From assembly GCA_031273145.1 (NCBI GenBank), contig JAISSL010000231.1, positions 1 to 8,398 on the forward strand: a stretch of 8,398 bases of DNA, written 5' to 3'. The DNA comes from Zoogloeaceae bacterium (GTDB lineage: Bacteria > Pseudomonadota > Gammaproteobacteria > Burkholderiales > Rhodocyclaceae). Below, in pieces: positions 1-7,292 of the stretch; position 1 is the first letter of the stretch, and every line of letters starts with the position of its first letter. The notes below the pieces were generated by a model. It saw only the letters and a list, made by a program, of their open reading frames with translations. It was not told the DNA's origin and made no database searches. The position numbers and the translations under genes were made by a program.

Positions 1-2
1 TT

Positions 3-23
3 GCGGCAGTTGAGGAGCAATAA
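3..23 (+). CDS. Possible 3' end of an upstream gene (partial)
   Basis: The reading frame starting at base 3 gives AAVEEQ followed by a TAA at 21-23, only 3 nt before the mod ATG. The last codons of this frame would overlap the Shine-Dalgarno site of mod, a layout typical of translationally coupled genes in an operon. Only six codons are visible, so no product can be named. A second frame stops at 11-13 (TGA) and the remaining frame runs on to a TGA at 37-39, so the choice of frame is a guess from spacing and codon appearance. Confidence 0.25.
   Translation, partial: AAVEEQ
12..17 (+). promoter_or_regulatory. Shine-Dalgarno site of mod
   Basis: GAGGAG lies 9 nt before the ATG at 27, a good spacing. 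It supports this start for the methyltransferase. Confidence 0.7.
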
Positions 24-26
24 CTC

Positions 27-1589
27 ATGCCGATCTTGAGCTGGCTTGGCAAGGAAAAGGTTGTCAATCATCATCAACAGGTGCCTTATCGCGTCCTGGA
101 GGCGCAGTATGTTCACGGGCAGGCGGAGTGCGGCAACATGCTCATTCACGGGGACAATCTGGATGCGCTCAAGTCTCTTTTGCCGCGTTATGAGGACAAG
201 GTGAAGTGCGTCTATATTGATCCGCCATACAACACCGGCAATGAGGGATGGGTTTATAACGACAATGTGAACGACCCGAAAATCAGAAAATGGCTTGGGG
301 AAGTTGTAGGCAAGGAAGGGGAAGATTTGAGCCGTCATGACAAGTGGCTGTGCATGATGTACCCGCGTCTAAAATTGCTGCAACGGTTGCTGGCCGAAGA
401 TGGGGCGATTTTTATCAGCATTGATTCGGTGGAACTATCAAGCCTGATGCAGATTTGTAGCGATATATTTGGATTTGGAAACTTTGTTGACATGATTTCT
501 TGGTTCAAAAAGTCATCTCCTTCAAATGATGCACATTATTTTAGCAATGACATTGAGTATGTAGTTGTCTACGCAAAGAACAAAAAGGTGTGGCAACCCA
601 AACGCATTACCATTAACGAGCGTCAAATGAAATACTACACCAATCCCGATAATGACCCTCGCGGCAGATGGAATTCTGCTACTTACACCTGTAATAAATC
701 GAAGACCGAAAGGCCGAATTTATACTACCCGGTTACAAATCCAAACACGGGTGAAGAAGTATGGCCAAAGGAAACGGCAGTGTGGGCCTATGCTCGTGAT
801 GTTTATGAAGAACACGCAAGTGAAAATTTGCTATACTGGGGAGCGAATGGTAAAGCCAAATTTCCTCGCTTTAAGAAATTTCTCTCCGACCACCAAGGAG
901 TTGTGAATAGAACCCTTTGGCATTATGAAGATGTCGGGCATACACAGGGCGCAACCAATGAAATTAAAAAAATATTTGGTGAGGCTAAAGTATTCGATAC
1001 GCCAAAACCCTCAACTTTGATTGAACGTATCCTCCAAATTTCCACAGATCATGATTCCATAATACTCGACAGTTTCGCCGGTTCAGGAACGACTGCTCAT
1101 GCCGTCCTAAACATGAATAAAAATGACGGTGGCAATCGAAAATTCATCCTGATCGAGATGGAAAATTATGTCGACACCATTACGGCGGAGCGCATAAAAC
1201 GGGTAATTAACGGCTATGGCAATACCGAAGGAACCGGCGGCGGTTTTGCGTATTGCAAACTCGGCGACCGCCTTTTGTTTGAGAATGGCAACCTGAATGA
1301 AACGCTTGCCGTGGAGAAAATCCGCGAGTATGTCTGGTACACCGAAACCAGAAGCGATTACACGCCACAGGAAGAAGCCTATCTGCTCGGCCTCCGCGCA
1401 AATACGGCCTACTATTTTTATTACGAAAAACAGCGCGTGACCGTGCTGGATCATGATTTTTTGAACGCGGTAAAGACAAAGGCGGGGAGTTATCTCATCT
1501 ACGCCGACATCAACACCTTGAGCGCGAAGGAAATGGACGCGGCAAACATCCGCTTCAAAAAAATTCCCCGCGACATCACGAAACTTTAG
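27..1589 (+). CDS. mod: Type III restriction-modification DNA methyltransferase (Mod), beta class
   Basis: This protein of 520 residues transfers a methyl group from S-adenosylmethionine to a base in the recognition site of the system, and in type III enzymes also supplies target recognition to the nuclease subunit. The catalytic motif IV DPPYNTG is at residues 65-71, preceded by HGDNLDALKSL (41-51). The motif VIII region PRLKLLQRLLAEDGAIFISID is near 113-133. The SAM-binding motif I FAGSGTT is at 350-356, with KPSTLIERIL before it (327-336). The order IV, then a variable target-recognition region (about 135-320), then I defines the beta class. DPPY rather than SPPY argues for N6-adenine methylation. 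The C-terminal 110 residues match no motif I know. GAGGAG precedes the ATG. Res follows after 12 nt, so the pair is almost certainly co-transcribed. The target-recognition part is AT-rich compared with both ends. The recognition sequence cannot be read from the protein. Confidence 0.95.
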   Translation: MPILSWLGKEKVVNHHQQVPYRVLEAQYVHGQAECGNMLIHGDNLDALKSLLPRYEDKVKCVYIDPPYNTGNEGWVYNDNVNDPKIRKWLGEVVGKEGEDLSRHDKWLCMMYPRLKLLQRLLAEDGAIFISIDSVELSSLMQICSDIFGFGNFVDMISWFKKSSPSNDAHYFSNDIEYVVVYAKNKKVWQPKRITINERQMKYYTNPDNDPRGRWNSATYTCNKSKTERPNLYYPVTNPNTGEEVWPKETAVWAYARDVYEEHASENLLYWGANGKAKFPRFKKFLSDHQGVVNRTLWHYEDVGHTQGATNEIKKIFGEAKVFDTPKPSTLIERILQISTDHDSIILDSFAGSGTTAHAVLNMNKNDGGNRKFILIEMENYVDTITAERIKRVINGYGNTEGTGGGFAYCKLGDRLLFENGNLNETLAVEKIREYVWYTETRSDYTPQEEAYLLGLRANTAYYFYYEKQRVTVLDHDFLNAVKTKAGSYLIYADINTLSAKEMDAANIRFKKIPRDITKL

Positions 1590-1594
1590 AGGAG
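1588..1594 (+). promoter_or_regulatory. Shine-Dalgarno site of res
   Basis: AGAGGAG overlaps the TAG stop of mod and ends 7 nt before the ATG at 1602. The nearer ATG at 1597 is in another frame that soon closes, so the site supports the start at 1602 and suggests translational coupling of the two subunits. Confidence 0.65.
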
Positions 1595-1601
1595 AGATGG
1601 C

Positions 1602-4181
1602 ATGGAACCCAACCGCTACCAGAAAAAAGTGCTGAATCGCCTGCGCGAATTTTTGAGTTTGCTTGAAACGCATTCTCCCGCCAATGCCTACAACGCGCTT
1701 TGGGAAAGCTACAGCGTGCGTGTCAATCCAATGAACGGCGATGGAATGCCGCCCTACCGTGACACGATAAAGGGCGTTCCCCATGTCTGTTTCAAAGTGC
1801 CCACTGGCGGCGGCAAGACCTTTCTCGCCGCCTGCGCGGCGCGGCATATCAAGGATGCCGTGGTGCAAAGCGGCGAAGGCGTCATTGTGTGGCTCGTCCC
1901 TTCCGACACCATTCTGGAACAGACGCTCGCTACTCTCAAAAACATCGACCATCCCTATCGCCAGCAATTTCAGAAGGATTTTCCGGCAGGCGTCGAAGTG
2001 TACTCCAAGGAACAACTGATTAGCGGGCAAAACTTTCAGAATCCCATGAGCGTACAGGAACATCTGTCAGTGCTCGTACTCTCCTATGACAGTTTTCGCG
2101 CAACCAACAAGGAAGGGCGGCGGGCATACCGCGAAAACGAAAAACTGAAAGATTTTCCGATTAGCGAAAACCTGCCCAAAGACGTGGATGAAACCAGTCT
2201 TATGAACGCGATTCGCGTGCTGAATCCGATTATCATCGTGGATGAGAGTCACCATGCCGCCGGGCAATTGTCCATCGAAATGCTCTACAACTTCAACCCG
2301 CGTTTCATTCTCGATCTGACCGCCACGCCAAGGGAAAATAGCAACATCATCGCGTTTGCCGAAGCGGGCGAACTGAAAAAGGCAAACATGGTCAAACTGC
2401 CCTTGATCGTCTACAACCGCGCCGATAAAAAAGAGGTCATGTTCGACGCGATTCAGCTTCGCGGGCAGATTGAACGGCAGGCGCGTGAAGAAGAAGCGTC
2501 AGGCGGTCAATACATCCGCCCCATCGTCCTCTTTCAGGCGCAACCGAAAGGAAAAGAAGATGCCGCGACTTTCCAGAAACTGAAAGAGCAACTGGTTGAA
2601 GGCGGCATTCCCGAAACGGAAATTGCCATCAAAACCGCCGAGGTCAACGAACTCAAAAATGTCGACCTGCTTTCCCGCAACTGCGAAATTCGCTACATCA
2701 TCACGGTCAACGCCTTGAAAGAAGGCTGGGATTGTCCGTTTGCCTACATCCTCGCCACGCTCGCCAACAAGACTTCCAAAGTAGACGTGGAGCAAATCGT
2801 CGGGCGCATCCTGCGTCAACCTTATGCCGAAAAACATAACCAGCCGCTCCTGAACAATGCCTTTGTCCTCACATGCTCAAACGATTTTTTCAACACACTG
2901 GGCAGCATTGTCCAAGCCCTGAACAAGGCGGGGTTCAGCAAGAAAGATGTGCGGGGCGTCGAAGAAAAGAATGAGCCAGAACTGGCTACCCCGGAACAGC
3001 CGACCCTTGATCTGGACGCGGAGTTTCTTGGCGATTATTCCAGCGCAATCCATTTGGCTTTGTCACAAAAACCATCCGCGTCCGTTGAAGAAATGACCGC
3101 ACAGGCGGTGGCACAAACCCAGGAATACGAGCGGGAAGCAGAAGAATCCGAAAAATCCGGCTACCTTGGCGGTCTGGAGGGCACCATGAAAAATCAGTAC
3201 AAGATGAACGACGTTTTTCGCGCTGAAGCACAGACGCTTTGCATTCCACAGTTTGGCTTTATTGACGAGCCGAGCCTATTCAGTACCGGAGGCTTTGCCA
3301 GACTGGAAAAAGAAAAACTCTCAAAAGATTTTTCTCTGAAAAACGCCGATAGCAACGTGAATTTTTCCCTGTCGGGAGGAACAATGATCGAGGTCGACGC
3401 TACGGATGGCGGCGTGAAATACAAAAAGCTAACGAAAACCGAGAGCGAGTATATCCGTTCCCAGATGGCGCGTCGGTCAGATGACGACAAGCGTAAATTC
3501 TGCGCGGCTTTGATTGCCGAACGATTGGATCGCAAAGCCATTGGTGGGGACGCGATTCTCAGCGACGACATCCGCGCCTACGTTGAGCGCGTGTTCGCCA
3601 ATCTCTCCAATGACGACCTCGCCATGATAGAAACGAGCGTTTCGATTTATGCACACCGCATCCAGCAAAAAATCGAATCCCTGCTTGACGATTATCGTGA
3701 AGCGCGTTTTTTCGCCAAGCTCGAAACCAGCGACATCCGCTGTGAACCGCTGTTTATCCTGCCGAAAATCATCACCCCCATTGCTACGCTCGATAGTCTG
3801 GAAAAATCACTGTACGAAAGCGAAGCGGAAGTCAACGCTACTGAATTGAAGGTGATCTTTGAAATAGCCGCGCTTCCCAATGTTAAATGGTGGCATCGCG
3901 TTATTGCTGAAAGCAAAGACTACTCGTTTTGCATCAACGGGTTTATTAACCACTACCCGGATTTTCTGGTCATGACGGACAAGGGCATTCTGGTCGTCGT
4001 GGAAGTCAAGGGCGACCATCTCAACAATTCCGATAGCGAACGCAAACTCCGCCTTGGGCGTAAATGGGCAGACAAGGCAGGCGACAAATATCGCTATTAC
4101 ATGGTTTTCGACAAGCTGGATTGGAACAAAGAAGGCGCGTATGACCTTCCAGACTTCATCGAACTAATGAAAAGGCTGTAA
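1602..4181 (+). CDS. res: Type III restriction enzyme, ATP-dependent helicase/endonuclease subunit (Res)
   Basis: This protein of 859 residues should join Mod in a complex that recognises unmethylated sites, uses ATP and cuts DNA. The superfamily 2 helicase core is complete. Walker A PTGGGKT is at 67-73 and the Walker B/DEAD-like box DESHH at 214-218. Motif III TATPREN is at 240-246, a motif V-like KEGWDCPF at 373-380, and motif VI EQIVGRILRQP, with its arginines, at 397-407. A long middle region (about 410-770) has no motif I recognise. The C-terminus carries a PD-(D/E)xK nuclease: HYPDF (784-788) then VVVEVKGD (798-805), so the probable catalytic residues are D787, E801 and K803. The length is somewhat below the roughly 970 residues of the classical EcoP15I Res, but nothing essential seems missing. 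It is the last gene of its operon and converges on crcB. Confidence 0.95.
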   Translation: MEPNRYQKKVLNRLREFLSLLETHSPANAYNALWESYSVRVNPMNGDGMPPYRDTIKGVPHVCFKVPTGGGKTFLAACAARHIKDAVVQSGEGVIVWLVPSDTILEQTLATLKNIDHPYRQQFQKDFPAGVEVYSKEQLISGQNFQNPMSVQEHLSVLVLSYDSFRATNKEGRRAYRENEKLKDFPISENLPKDVDETSLMNAIRVLNPIIIVDESHHAAGQLSIEMLYNFNPRFILDLTATPRENSNIIAFAEAGELKKANMVKLPLIVYNRADKKEVMFDAIQLRGQIERQAREEEASGGQYIRPIVLFQAQPKGKEDAATFQKLKEQLVEGGIPETEIAIKTAEVNELKNVDLLSRNCEIRYIITVNALKEGWDCPFAYILATLANKTSKVDVEQIVGRILRQPYAEKHNQPLLNNAFVLTCSNDFFNTLGSIVQALNKAGFSKKDVRGVEEKNEPELATPEQPTLDLDAEFLGDYSSAIHLALSQKPSASVEEMTAQAVAQTQEYEREAEESEKSGYLGGLEGTMKNQYKMNDVFRAEAQTLCIPQFGFIDEPSLFSTGGFARLEKEKLSKDFSLKNADSNVNFSLSGGTMIEVDATDGGVKYKKLTKTESEYIRSQMARRSDDDKRKFCAALIAERLDRKAIGGDAILSDDIRAYVERVFANLSNDDLAMIETSVSIYAHRIQQKIESLLDDYREARFFAKLETSDIRCEPLFILPKIITPIATLDSLEKSLYESEAEVNATELKVIFEIAALPNVKWWHRVIAESKDYSFCINGFINHYPDFLVMTDKGILVVVEVKGDHLNNSDSERKLRLGRKWADKAGDKYRYYMVFDKLDWNKEGAYDLPDFIELMKRL

Positions 4182-4201
4182 GTCCGCATGTGTCGTCTTG
4201 C

Positions 4202-4239
4202 GGGCGGCAGGTCTTGCAGACTGCATCCGCCGCCCCTAC
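4202..4239 (-). repeat. REP-like palindromic unit, first of a head-to-head pair
   Basis: Read on the minus strand, this unit begins with GTAGGGGCGGC and ends with CTGCCGCCC. GGGCGGC (4202-4208) pairs exactly with GCCGCCC (4229-4235), and the inner segment around GTCTTGCAGAC can pair further. A GTAG tetranucleotide followed by an imperfect palindrome is the form described for bacterial REP elements. Assignment to REP is by form only; other copies in the genome cannot be seen here. Confidence 0.5.
4206..4225 (+). repeat. Imperfect direct repeat, copy 1 (GTCTTGCAGA core)
   Basis: The core GTCTTGCAGA at 4211-4220 recurs exactly at 4324-4333. Both copies are preceded by GGCA and followed by a GCA: GGCA-G-GTCTTGCAGA-CTGCA here, GGCA-AAA-GTCTTGCAGA-TGGCA in the second copy. 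A shorter GTCTTGC also lies at 4195-4201. The pattern suggests diverged copies of one small repeat. Confidence 0.4.
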
Positions 4240-4293
4240 GGACAATTCAACGACACCACGCACTTAAAAGAGATGCCGCGCATTGAACAACTT

Positions 4294-4316
4294 GTAGGGG
4301 ACGCAATCTGCGTCCC
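4294..4316 (+). repeat. REP-like palindromic unit, second of a head-to-head pair
   Basis: The unit begins GTAGGGG and contains a perfect 8-bp stem, GGGACGCA (4298-4305) with TGCGTCCC (4309-4316), closed by the loop ATC. It faces the first unit, their GTAG ends being separated by 54 bp, which gives the inverted pairing seen in BIMEs. It could fold as RNA in either transcript, but no T-run follows. Confidence 0.5.
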
Positions 4317-4338
4317 GGCAAAAGTCTTGCAGATGGCA
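4317..4338 (+). repeat. Imperfect direct repeat, copy 2 (GTCTTGCAGA core)
   Basis: Second copy of the repeat described at 4206-4225, with the exact 10-bp core at 4324-4333. It lies directly after the second palindrome, whereas copy 1 lies inside the first. Confidence 0.4.
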
Positions 4339-4393
4339 AGGAGACAAGGGCAAAAGTGTACGCAACTGAATCGAAAATTCTCTAGCCCCCGCC

Positions 4394-4798
4394 TCAACTC
4401 GCAAAAATGCGTCGCGCGCCCACGCTTAGTAAGCCAAGCCAGGTCATGAGGAGCGAACCCGTCAGATGCAGCACGCAAAGCAGCAACGCATAGCCAACGC
4501 GGCCTGAAATCAGGCGCTCAACCGTTTCAGCAGAAAAAGTGGAAAAAGTGGTCAGTCCCCCCAGAACGCCGGTAATGAGAAAAAGTTTCAGGAGCGGGTC
4601 AAGCGAACTGTGCAGATGAAAGAGGCCGACCACCACGCCGACCAGATAGCCGCCAATCAGGTTGGCTGCCAAAGTCCCAAGCGGCAGCAGAGGAAAAATC
4701 GGATTCAGAAGGATGCCAAGCCCCCAACGGGCACATGCGCCCAAGCCGCCGCCCAGCCCGATTGCCAGTGCCGCGCTTAAACCCGTTACGTTCGTCAT
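4394..4798 (-). CDS. crcB: Fluoride ion channel CrcB/FluC
   Basis: This small inner-membrane protein of 134 residues forms dimeric channels that let fluoride leave the cytoplasm and so protect enzymes such as enolase. The family marks are all present: GGGLGACARW (16-25), GTLAANLIGG (41-50) with the conserved Asn46, and GVLGGLTTFSTFS (77-89), whose F85 and F88 form the phenylalanine box of the pore. Four hydrophobic segments fit the usual four-helix fold, and the length is normal. A single gene copy implies a dual-topology homodimer. A strong AAAGGAG site (4805-4811) lies 6 nt before the ATG. The gene begins only 25 nt after ybiT, leaving no room for the fluoride riboswitch that often precedes crcB elsewhere, so expression probably follows the upstream operon. 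Confidence 0.95.
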   Translation of the reverse strand: MTNVTGLSAALAIGLGGGLGACARWGLGILLNPIFPLLPLGTLAANLIGGYLVGVVVGLFHLHSSLDPLLKLFLITGVLGGLTTFSTFSAETVERLISGRVGYALLLCVLHLTGSLLMTWLGLLSVGARRIFAS

Positions 4799-4804
4799 CG
4801 CAAT

Positions 4805-4811
4805 CTCCTTT
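4805..4811 (-). promoter_or_regulatory. Shine-Dalgarno site of crcB
   Basis: On the minus strand this reads AAAGGAG, 6 nt before the ATG of crcB. It is the best ribosome binding site in the window and fixes the start of the gene. Confidence 0.7.
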
Positions 4812-4823
4812 GCCCGGATTCAA

Positions 4824-6446
4824 CTATTCAATGCCCTGGCTTGCCAGATATTCTTCATAGCCGCCTGGATAGTCGGTAATGCCGCCATCCGGGGCGATTT
4901 CAAGCACGCGGGTAGCGAGCGAAGAGACGAATTCCCGGTCGTGCGACGCAAAAATCAGCGTACCCTTGTAGAGATCAAGCGCGGTATTCAAGGCTTCAAT
5001 GGATTCCATATCCAGGTGATTGGTGGGTTCGTCCATGACCAGCGTGTTCGGGCTTTGCAGCATGAGTCTGCCGAACAGCATCCGCCCCTGTTCGCCGCCA
5101 GAGATGACGGAGACCGGCTTTTTCTGCTCGTCGCCGGAAAAAAGCAGTCGCCCTAGCGTACCGCGAATCAGGGTTTCCAAATCCTTGTCGCCTTCCGCCG
5201 TGGCGCTCGCGTATCTGCCAATCCAGTCGGTAAGCGGAACATTGCCGGTAAATTCTGCGGCGTGGTCTTGCGCGTAATAGCCGGGCGCGGCTTTTTCCGC
5301 CCATTTGATATTACCGCTCGAAGGCGTAAGCTCGCCCATCAGAAGTTTTAAAAGCGTGCTTTTGCCCGCGCCGTTTTCGCCAATCAGGGCAACCTTTTCG
5401 CCCGCATTGACCGTGAAGCTCGCGCCGTTGTAGAACGATTTGCCATCAGCCGCATAGCGAAACGAAAGGCTCTCCACTTCCAGCGCATGACGGTGCAGCT
5501 TCGCCTTGTCGTCAAAGGTAAAACGTATCCACGGATATTGGCGGGAAGAAGGTTTTACGTCTTCGGGTCTTAGCTTTTCAATCAGTTTCATGCGGCTCGT
5601 GGCCTGTCGCGCCTTCGATTTGTTGGCGGAAAAGCGGCGCACGAATTCCTGCAATTCGCCGATTTTCTCCCTGGCGCGGGCATTGGCCGCCTGCTGGCGG
5701 GTACGCGCCTGACTGGCCGCTTCCATGAAATCGTCGTAATTGCCCGGATAGACGGTAATCCTGCCGTAATCCAGATCGGCCATGTGGGTGCAGACCTGAT
5801 TCAAAAAATGCCGGTCGTGGGAGATGATGACCATCGTGGATTCGCGCTGGTTCAGGATGTCCTCCAGCCAGCGAATCGTGTTGATGTCGAGGTTGTTGGT
5901 CGGCTCATCCAAAAGAAGGATGTCCGGGTCGGCAAACAGCGCCTGACAGAGCAATACCCGCAACTTCCAGCCCGGCGCGACATTTCGCATCAAGCCGTCG
6001 TGCAATTTGGTCGCAATGCCCGCGCCGTGCAGCAGTTCGCCCGCGCGCGCTTCCGCCGTATAGCCGCCGTATTCGCTGAAATGCGTTTCCAGTTCGGAGG
6101 CGTGCAGATAGTCCGCTTCGGTAGCTTCCGGGTTTGCGTAGATGGCATCCTTTTCGGTACGGCAGAGCCACATTTCTTCGTGTCCCATCATGACCACATC
6201 CAGCACCCGCATGTCCTCAAAGGCAAATTGATCCTGACGCAGATAAGCCATGCGCTCTGTTGCGTCCTTGGCGACGTTGCCCGCCGAGGGTTCCAGCAGC
6301 CCGCAGAGAATCTTCATGAAGGTGGATTTTCCCGCCCCGTTCGCGCCAATCAGCCCGTAGCGAAAGCCCTCGCCGAATTTGACATTGACGTTCTCGAACA
6401 GGGGCTTTGCGCCGAACTGCATGGTGATGTTGGATGCGACAAGCAC
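4824..6446 (-). CDS. ybiT: ABC-F family ATPase YbiT
   Basis: This soluble protein of 540 residues has two ABC ATPase domains and no membrane segment, as in ABC-F proteins, which bind the ribosomal E site and act on translation. Domain 1 has Walker A GANGAGKS (34-41), the degenerate signature APGWKLR (157-163) known from YbiT, Walker B ILLLDEP (176-182) and the switch histidine in SHD (209-211). A charged linker follows (about 243-300), the P-site tRNA interaction motif of the family. Domain 2 has GENGAGKS (356-363), ISGGEQ (448-453), LVMDEP (469-474) and SHD (501-503). From memory it aligns with E. coli YbiT (530 residues) from the first residues (MLV-SN-TMQFG) to the last (GIE). The start codon is GTG at 6444-6446, supported by that alignment and by a GGAG at 6455-6458. 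It is preceded by the methyltransferase gene and followed by crcB. Its exact physiological role is not well defined even in E. coli. Confidence 0.95.
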   Translation of the reverse strand: MLVASNITMQFGAKPLFENVNVKFGEGFRYGLIGANGAGKSTFMKILCGLLEPSAGNVAKDATERMAYLRQDQFAFEDMRVLDVVMMGHEEMWLCRTEKDAIYANPEATEADYLHASELETHFSEYGGYTAEARAGELLHGAGIATKLHDGLMRNVAPGWKLRVLLCQALFADPDILLLDEPTNNLDINTIRWLEDILNQRESTMVIISHDRHFLNQVCTHMADLDYGRITVYPGNYDDFMEAASQARTRQQAANARAREKIGELQEFVRRFSANKSKARQATSRMKLIEKLRPEDVKPSSRQYPWIRFTFDDKAKLHRHALEVESLSFRYAADGKSFYNGASFTVNAGEKVALIGENGAGKSTLLKLLMGELTPSSGNIKWAEKAAPGYYAQDHAAEFTGNVPLTDWIGRYASATAEGDKDLETLIRGTLGRLLFSGDEQKKPVSVISGGEQGRMLFGRLMLQSPNTLVMDEPTNHLDMESIEALNTALDLYKGTLIFASHDREFVSSLATRVLEIAPDGGITDYPGGYEEYLASQGIE

Positions 6447-6454
6447 TGCGGTAT

Positions 6455-6458
6455 CTCC
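6455..6458 (-). promoter_or_regulatory. Shine-Dalgarno site supporting the GTG start of ybiT
   Basis: GGAG on the minus strand ends 8 nt before the GTG at 6446. Together with the match of the N-terminus to known YbiT proteins, it decides for a GTG start. Confidence 0.55.
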
Positions 6459-6481
6459 GGGGATTACGAAAGCCCAATATT

Positions 6482-7258
6482 TTACCTGAGCGCGGGAGTG
6501 GATGCCGGAATGCGGTAGAGATAAAGCGTATCCACATCGGCAGAATCTTCATCTGCCAGAGTTTCGCAGGGGATGTCGGAGACGGGAAACGCCTTGCTGA
6601 TGAAGAGGCTGCCGGGCTTCATCTCCCGGCAGGCTTTTTCCCAGATTTGGGTCATCGGCGCGGGAGAAAGAAAGCAATACATGGCGGCATAAGGCGCGAA
6701 GGAATGCGTCCAGAAATTCTCAAAGCGCCAGTCGAGCCGAAGGGAACCGTGACGACGGACGCGAATTTTCCCGATCAGCCAGGGCAGGGGCGCGTGTTCG
6801 ATGCCTCGCAGAATCAAATCGGGACGCAGGCGGGCAAGCGGCAGCAACAGGCTGCCCACGCCCGCGCCCGCATCGAGTAGAGTGATATTTTCCGGGAGCA
6901 GGGCGGCAAGCTGTTGGGCAGTGCGCGCATTGCTCAGATAAAGGGGGACGCGGTTGGTGAGGGCGCTACGAAAAACGAGCCAGATGAGCAAAAAGGCGGC
7001 GAGCGGCCAGAGCGGGGAAATATCCGCCGCCATCTGCCAGCTATGCGCCCAGTAGAGGAGCGGCGCGAAGGCCAGATGAATGGCCTGCCACCAGGGCGGC
7101 GAGCAAAACAACCGCGCAAGAACAAAGGCGACCAGGCCGATGCTCAGAACTTTTACGCCCCAACCATCCGCGCCGATTGCGGCGGTAATTCCCAGAACGG
7201 CTGCCGCCGCAAAGGACTGGAGGGCAAATTCGCGTAGGAGTGCGTGGGGAAGTGGCAT
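6482..7258 (-). CDS. Class I SAM-dependent methyltransferase with hydrophobic N-terminus
   Basis: The protein has 258 residues from the ATG at 7256-7258. The first 100 residues are strongly hydrophobic, with likely membrane segments near 13-30, 35-51, 59-71 and 82-97, broken by the Trp-rich SPPWWQ. A Rossmann methyltransferase domain follows: [16 protein letters not shown] (127-142) is motif I, and the acidic E154 after the next strand fits SAM ribose binding. The later motifs are weak, and the substrate cannot be told. The frame stays open upstream to 7495, but that part lies inside the lipoprotein gene in another frame and reads like antisense-type low-quality sequence, so the internal ATG is preferred. 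No clear Shine-Dalgarno site precedes it; coupling to the upstream gene, which stops 34 nt before, is possible. ybiT starts 35 nt after it. I do not recognise a named gene. Confidence 0.75.
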   Translation of the reverse strand: MPLPHALLREFALQSFAAAAVLGITAAIGADGWGVKVLSIGLVAFVLARLFCSPPWWQAIHLAFAPLLYWAHSWQMAADISPLWPLAAFLLIWLVFRSALTNRVPLYLSNARTAQQLAALLPENITLLDAGAGVGSLLLPLARLRPDLILRGIEHAPLPWLIGKIRVRRHGSLRLDWRFENFWTHSFAPYAAMYCFLSPAPMTQIWEKACREMKPGSLFISKAFPVSDIPCETLADEDSADVDTLYLYRIPASTPALR

Positions 7259-7292
7259 AAGTAGAACAGGGACAGGGTAACGAAAACGGGCG

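Larger units (their letters stand above)
4182..4393. other. Non-coding gap between convergent genes, with palindromes
   Basis: This stretch separates the end of res from the end of crcB. The short frames on both strands look neither conserved nor well started. It contains two strong hairpins (4202-4235 and 4298-4316), a weaker one (CTTGC at 4326-4330 with GCAAG at 4336-4340) and repeated GTCTTGC words. No hairpin is followed by a clear T-run on either strand, so a classical rho-independent terminator is not shown, although the hairpins could still help end both convergent transcripts. Confidence 0.7.

Noticed and set aside
966..972. A7 run in mod (another at 1557-1563) as a phase-variation switch
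   Set aside because: Known phase-variable mod genes carry longer homopolymers or many short tandem repeats. Seven A bases occur by chance in AT-rich sequence, and the frame is intact through both runs.
1107..2063. Minus-strand open frame of 318 codons across the mod/res junction
   Set aside because: It is antisense to two well-supported genes, has no ribosome binding site that stands out, and its protein shows no known motif. Its length follows from the codon pattern of the opposite strand.
4202..4316. CRISPR array or rho-independent terminators in the convergent gap
   Set aside because: There is no regular repeat-spacer spacing, only two unequal palindromes. Neither stem is followed by a T-run on the strand that would need it, so a terminator call is not supported.
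4198..4449. Plus-strand frame of 83 codons after res
   Set aside because: It runs through the palindromes of the gap and into the 3' end of crcB on the other strand, with no family resemblance and no convincing ribosome binding site.
5784..6518. Plus-strand open frame of 244 codons opposite ybiT
   Set aside because: It lies almost wholly antisense to the highly conserved ybiT gene and its translation resembles no protein family; it is best explained as a shadow frame.
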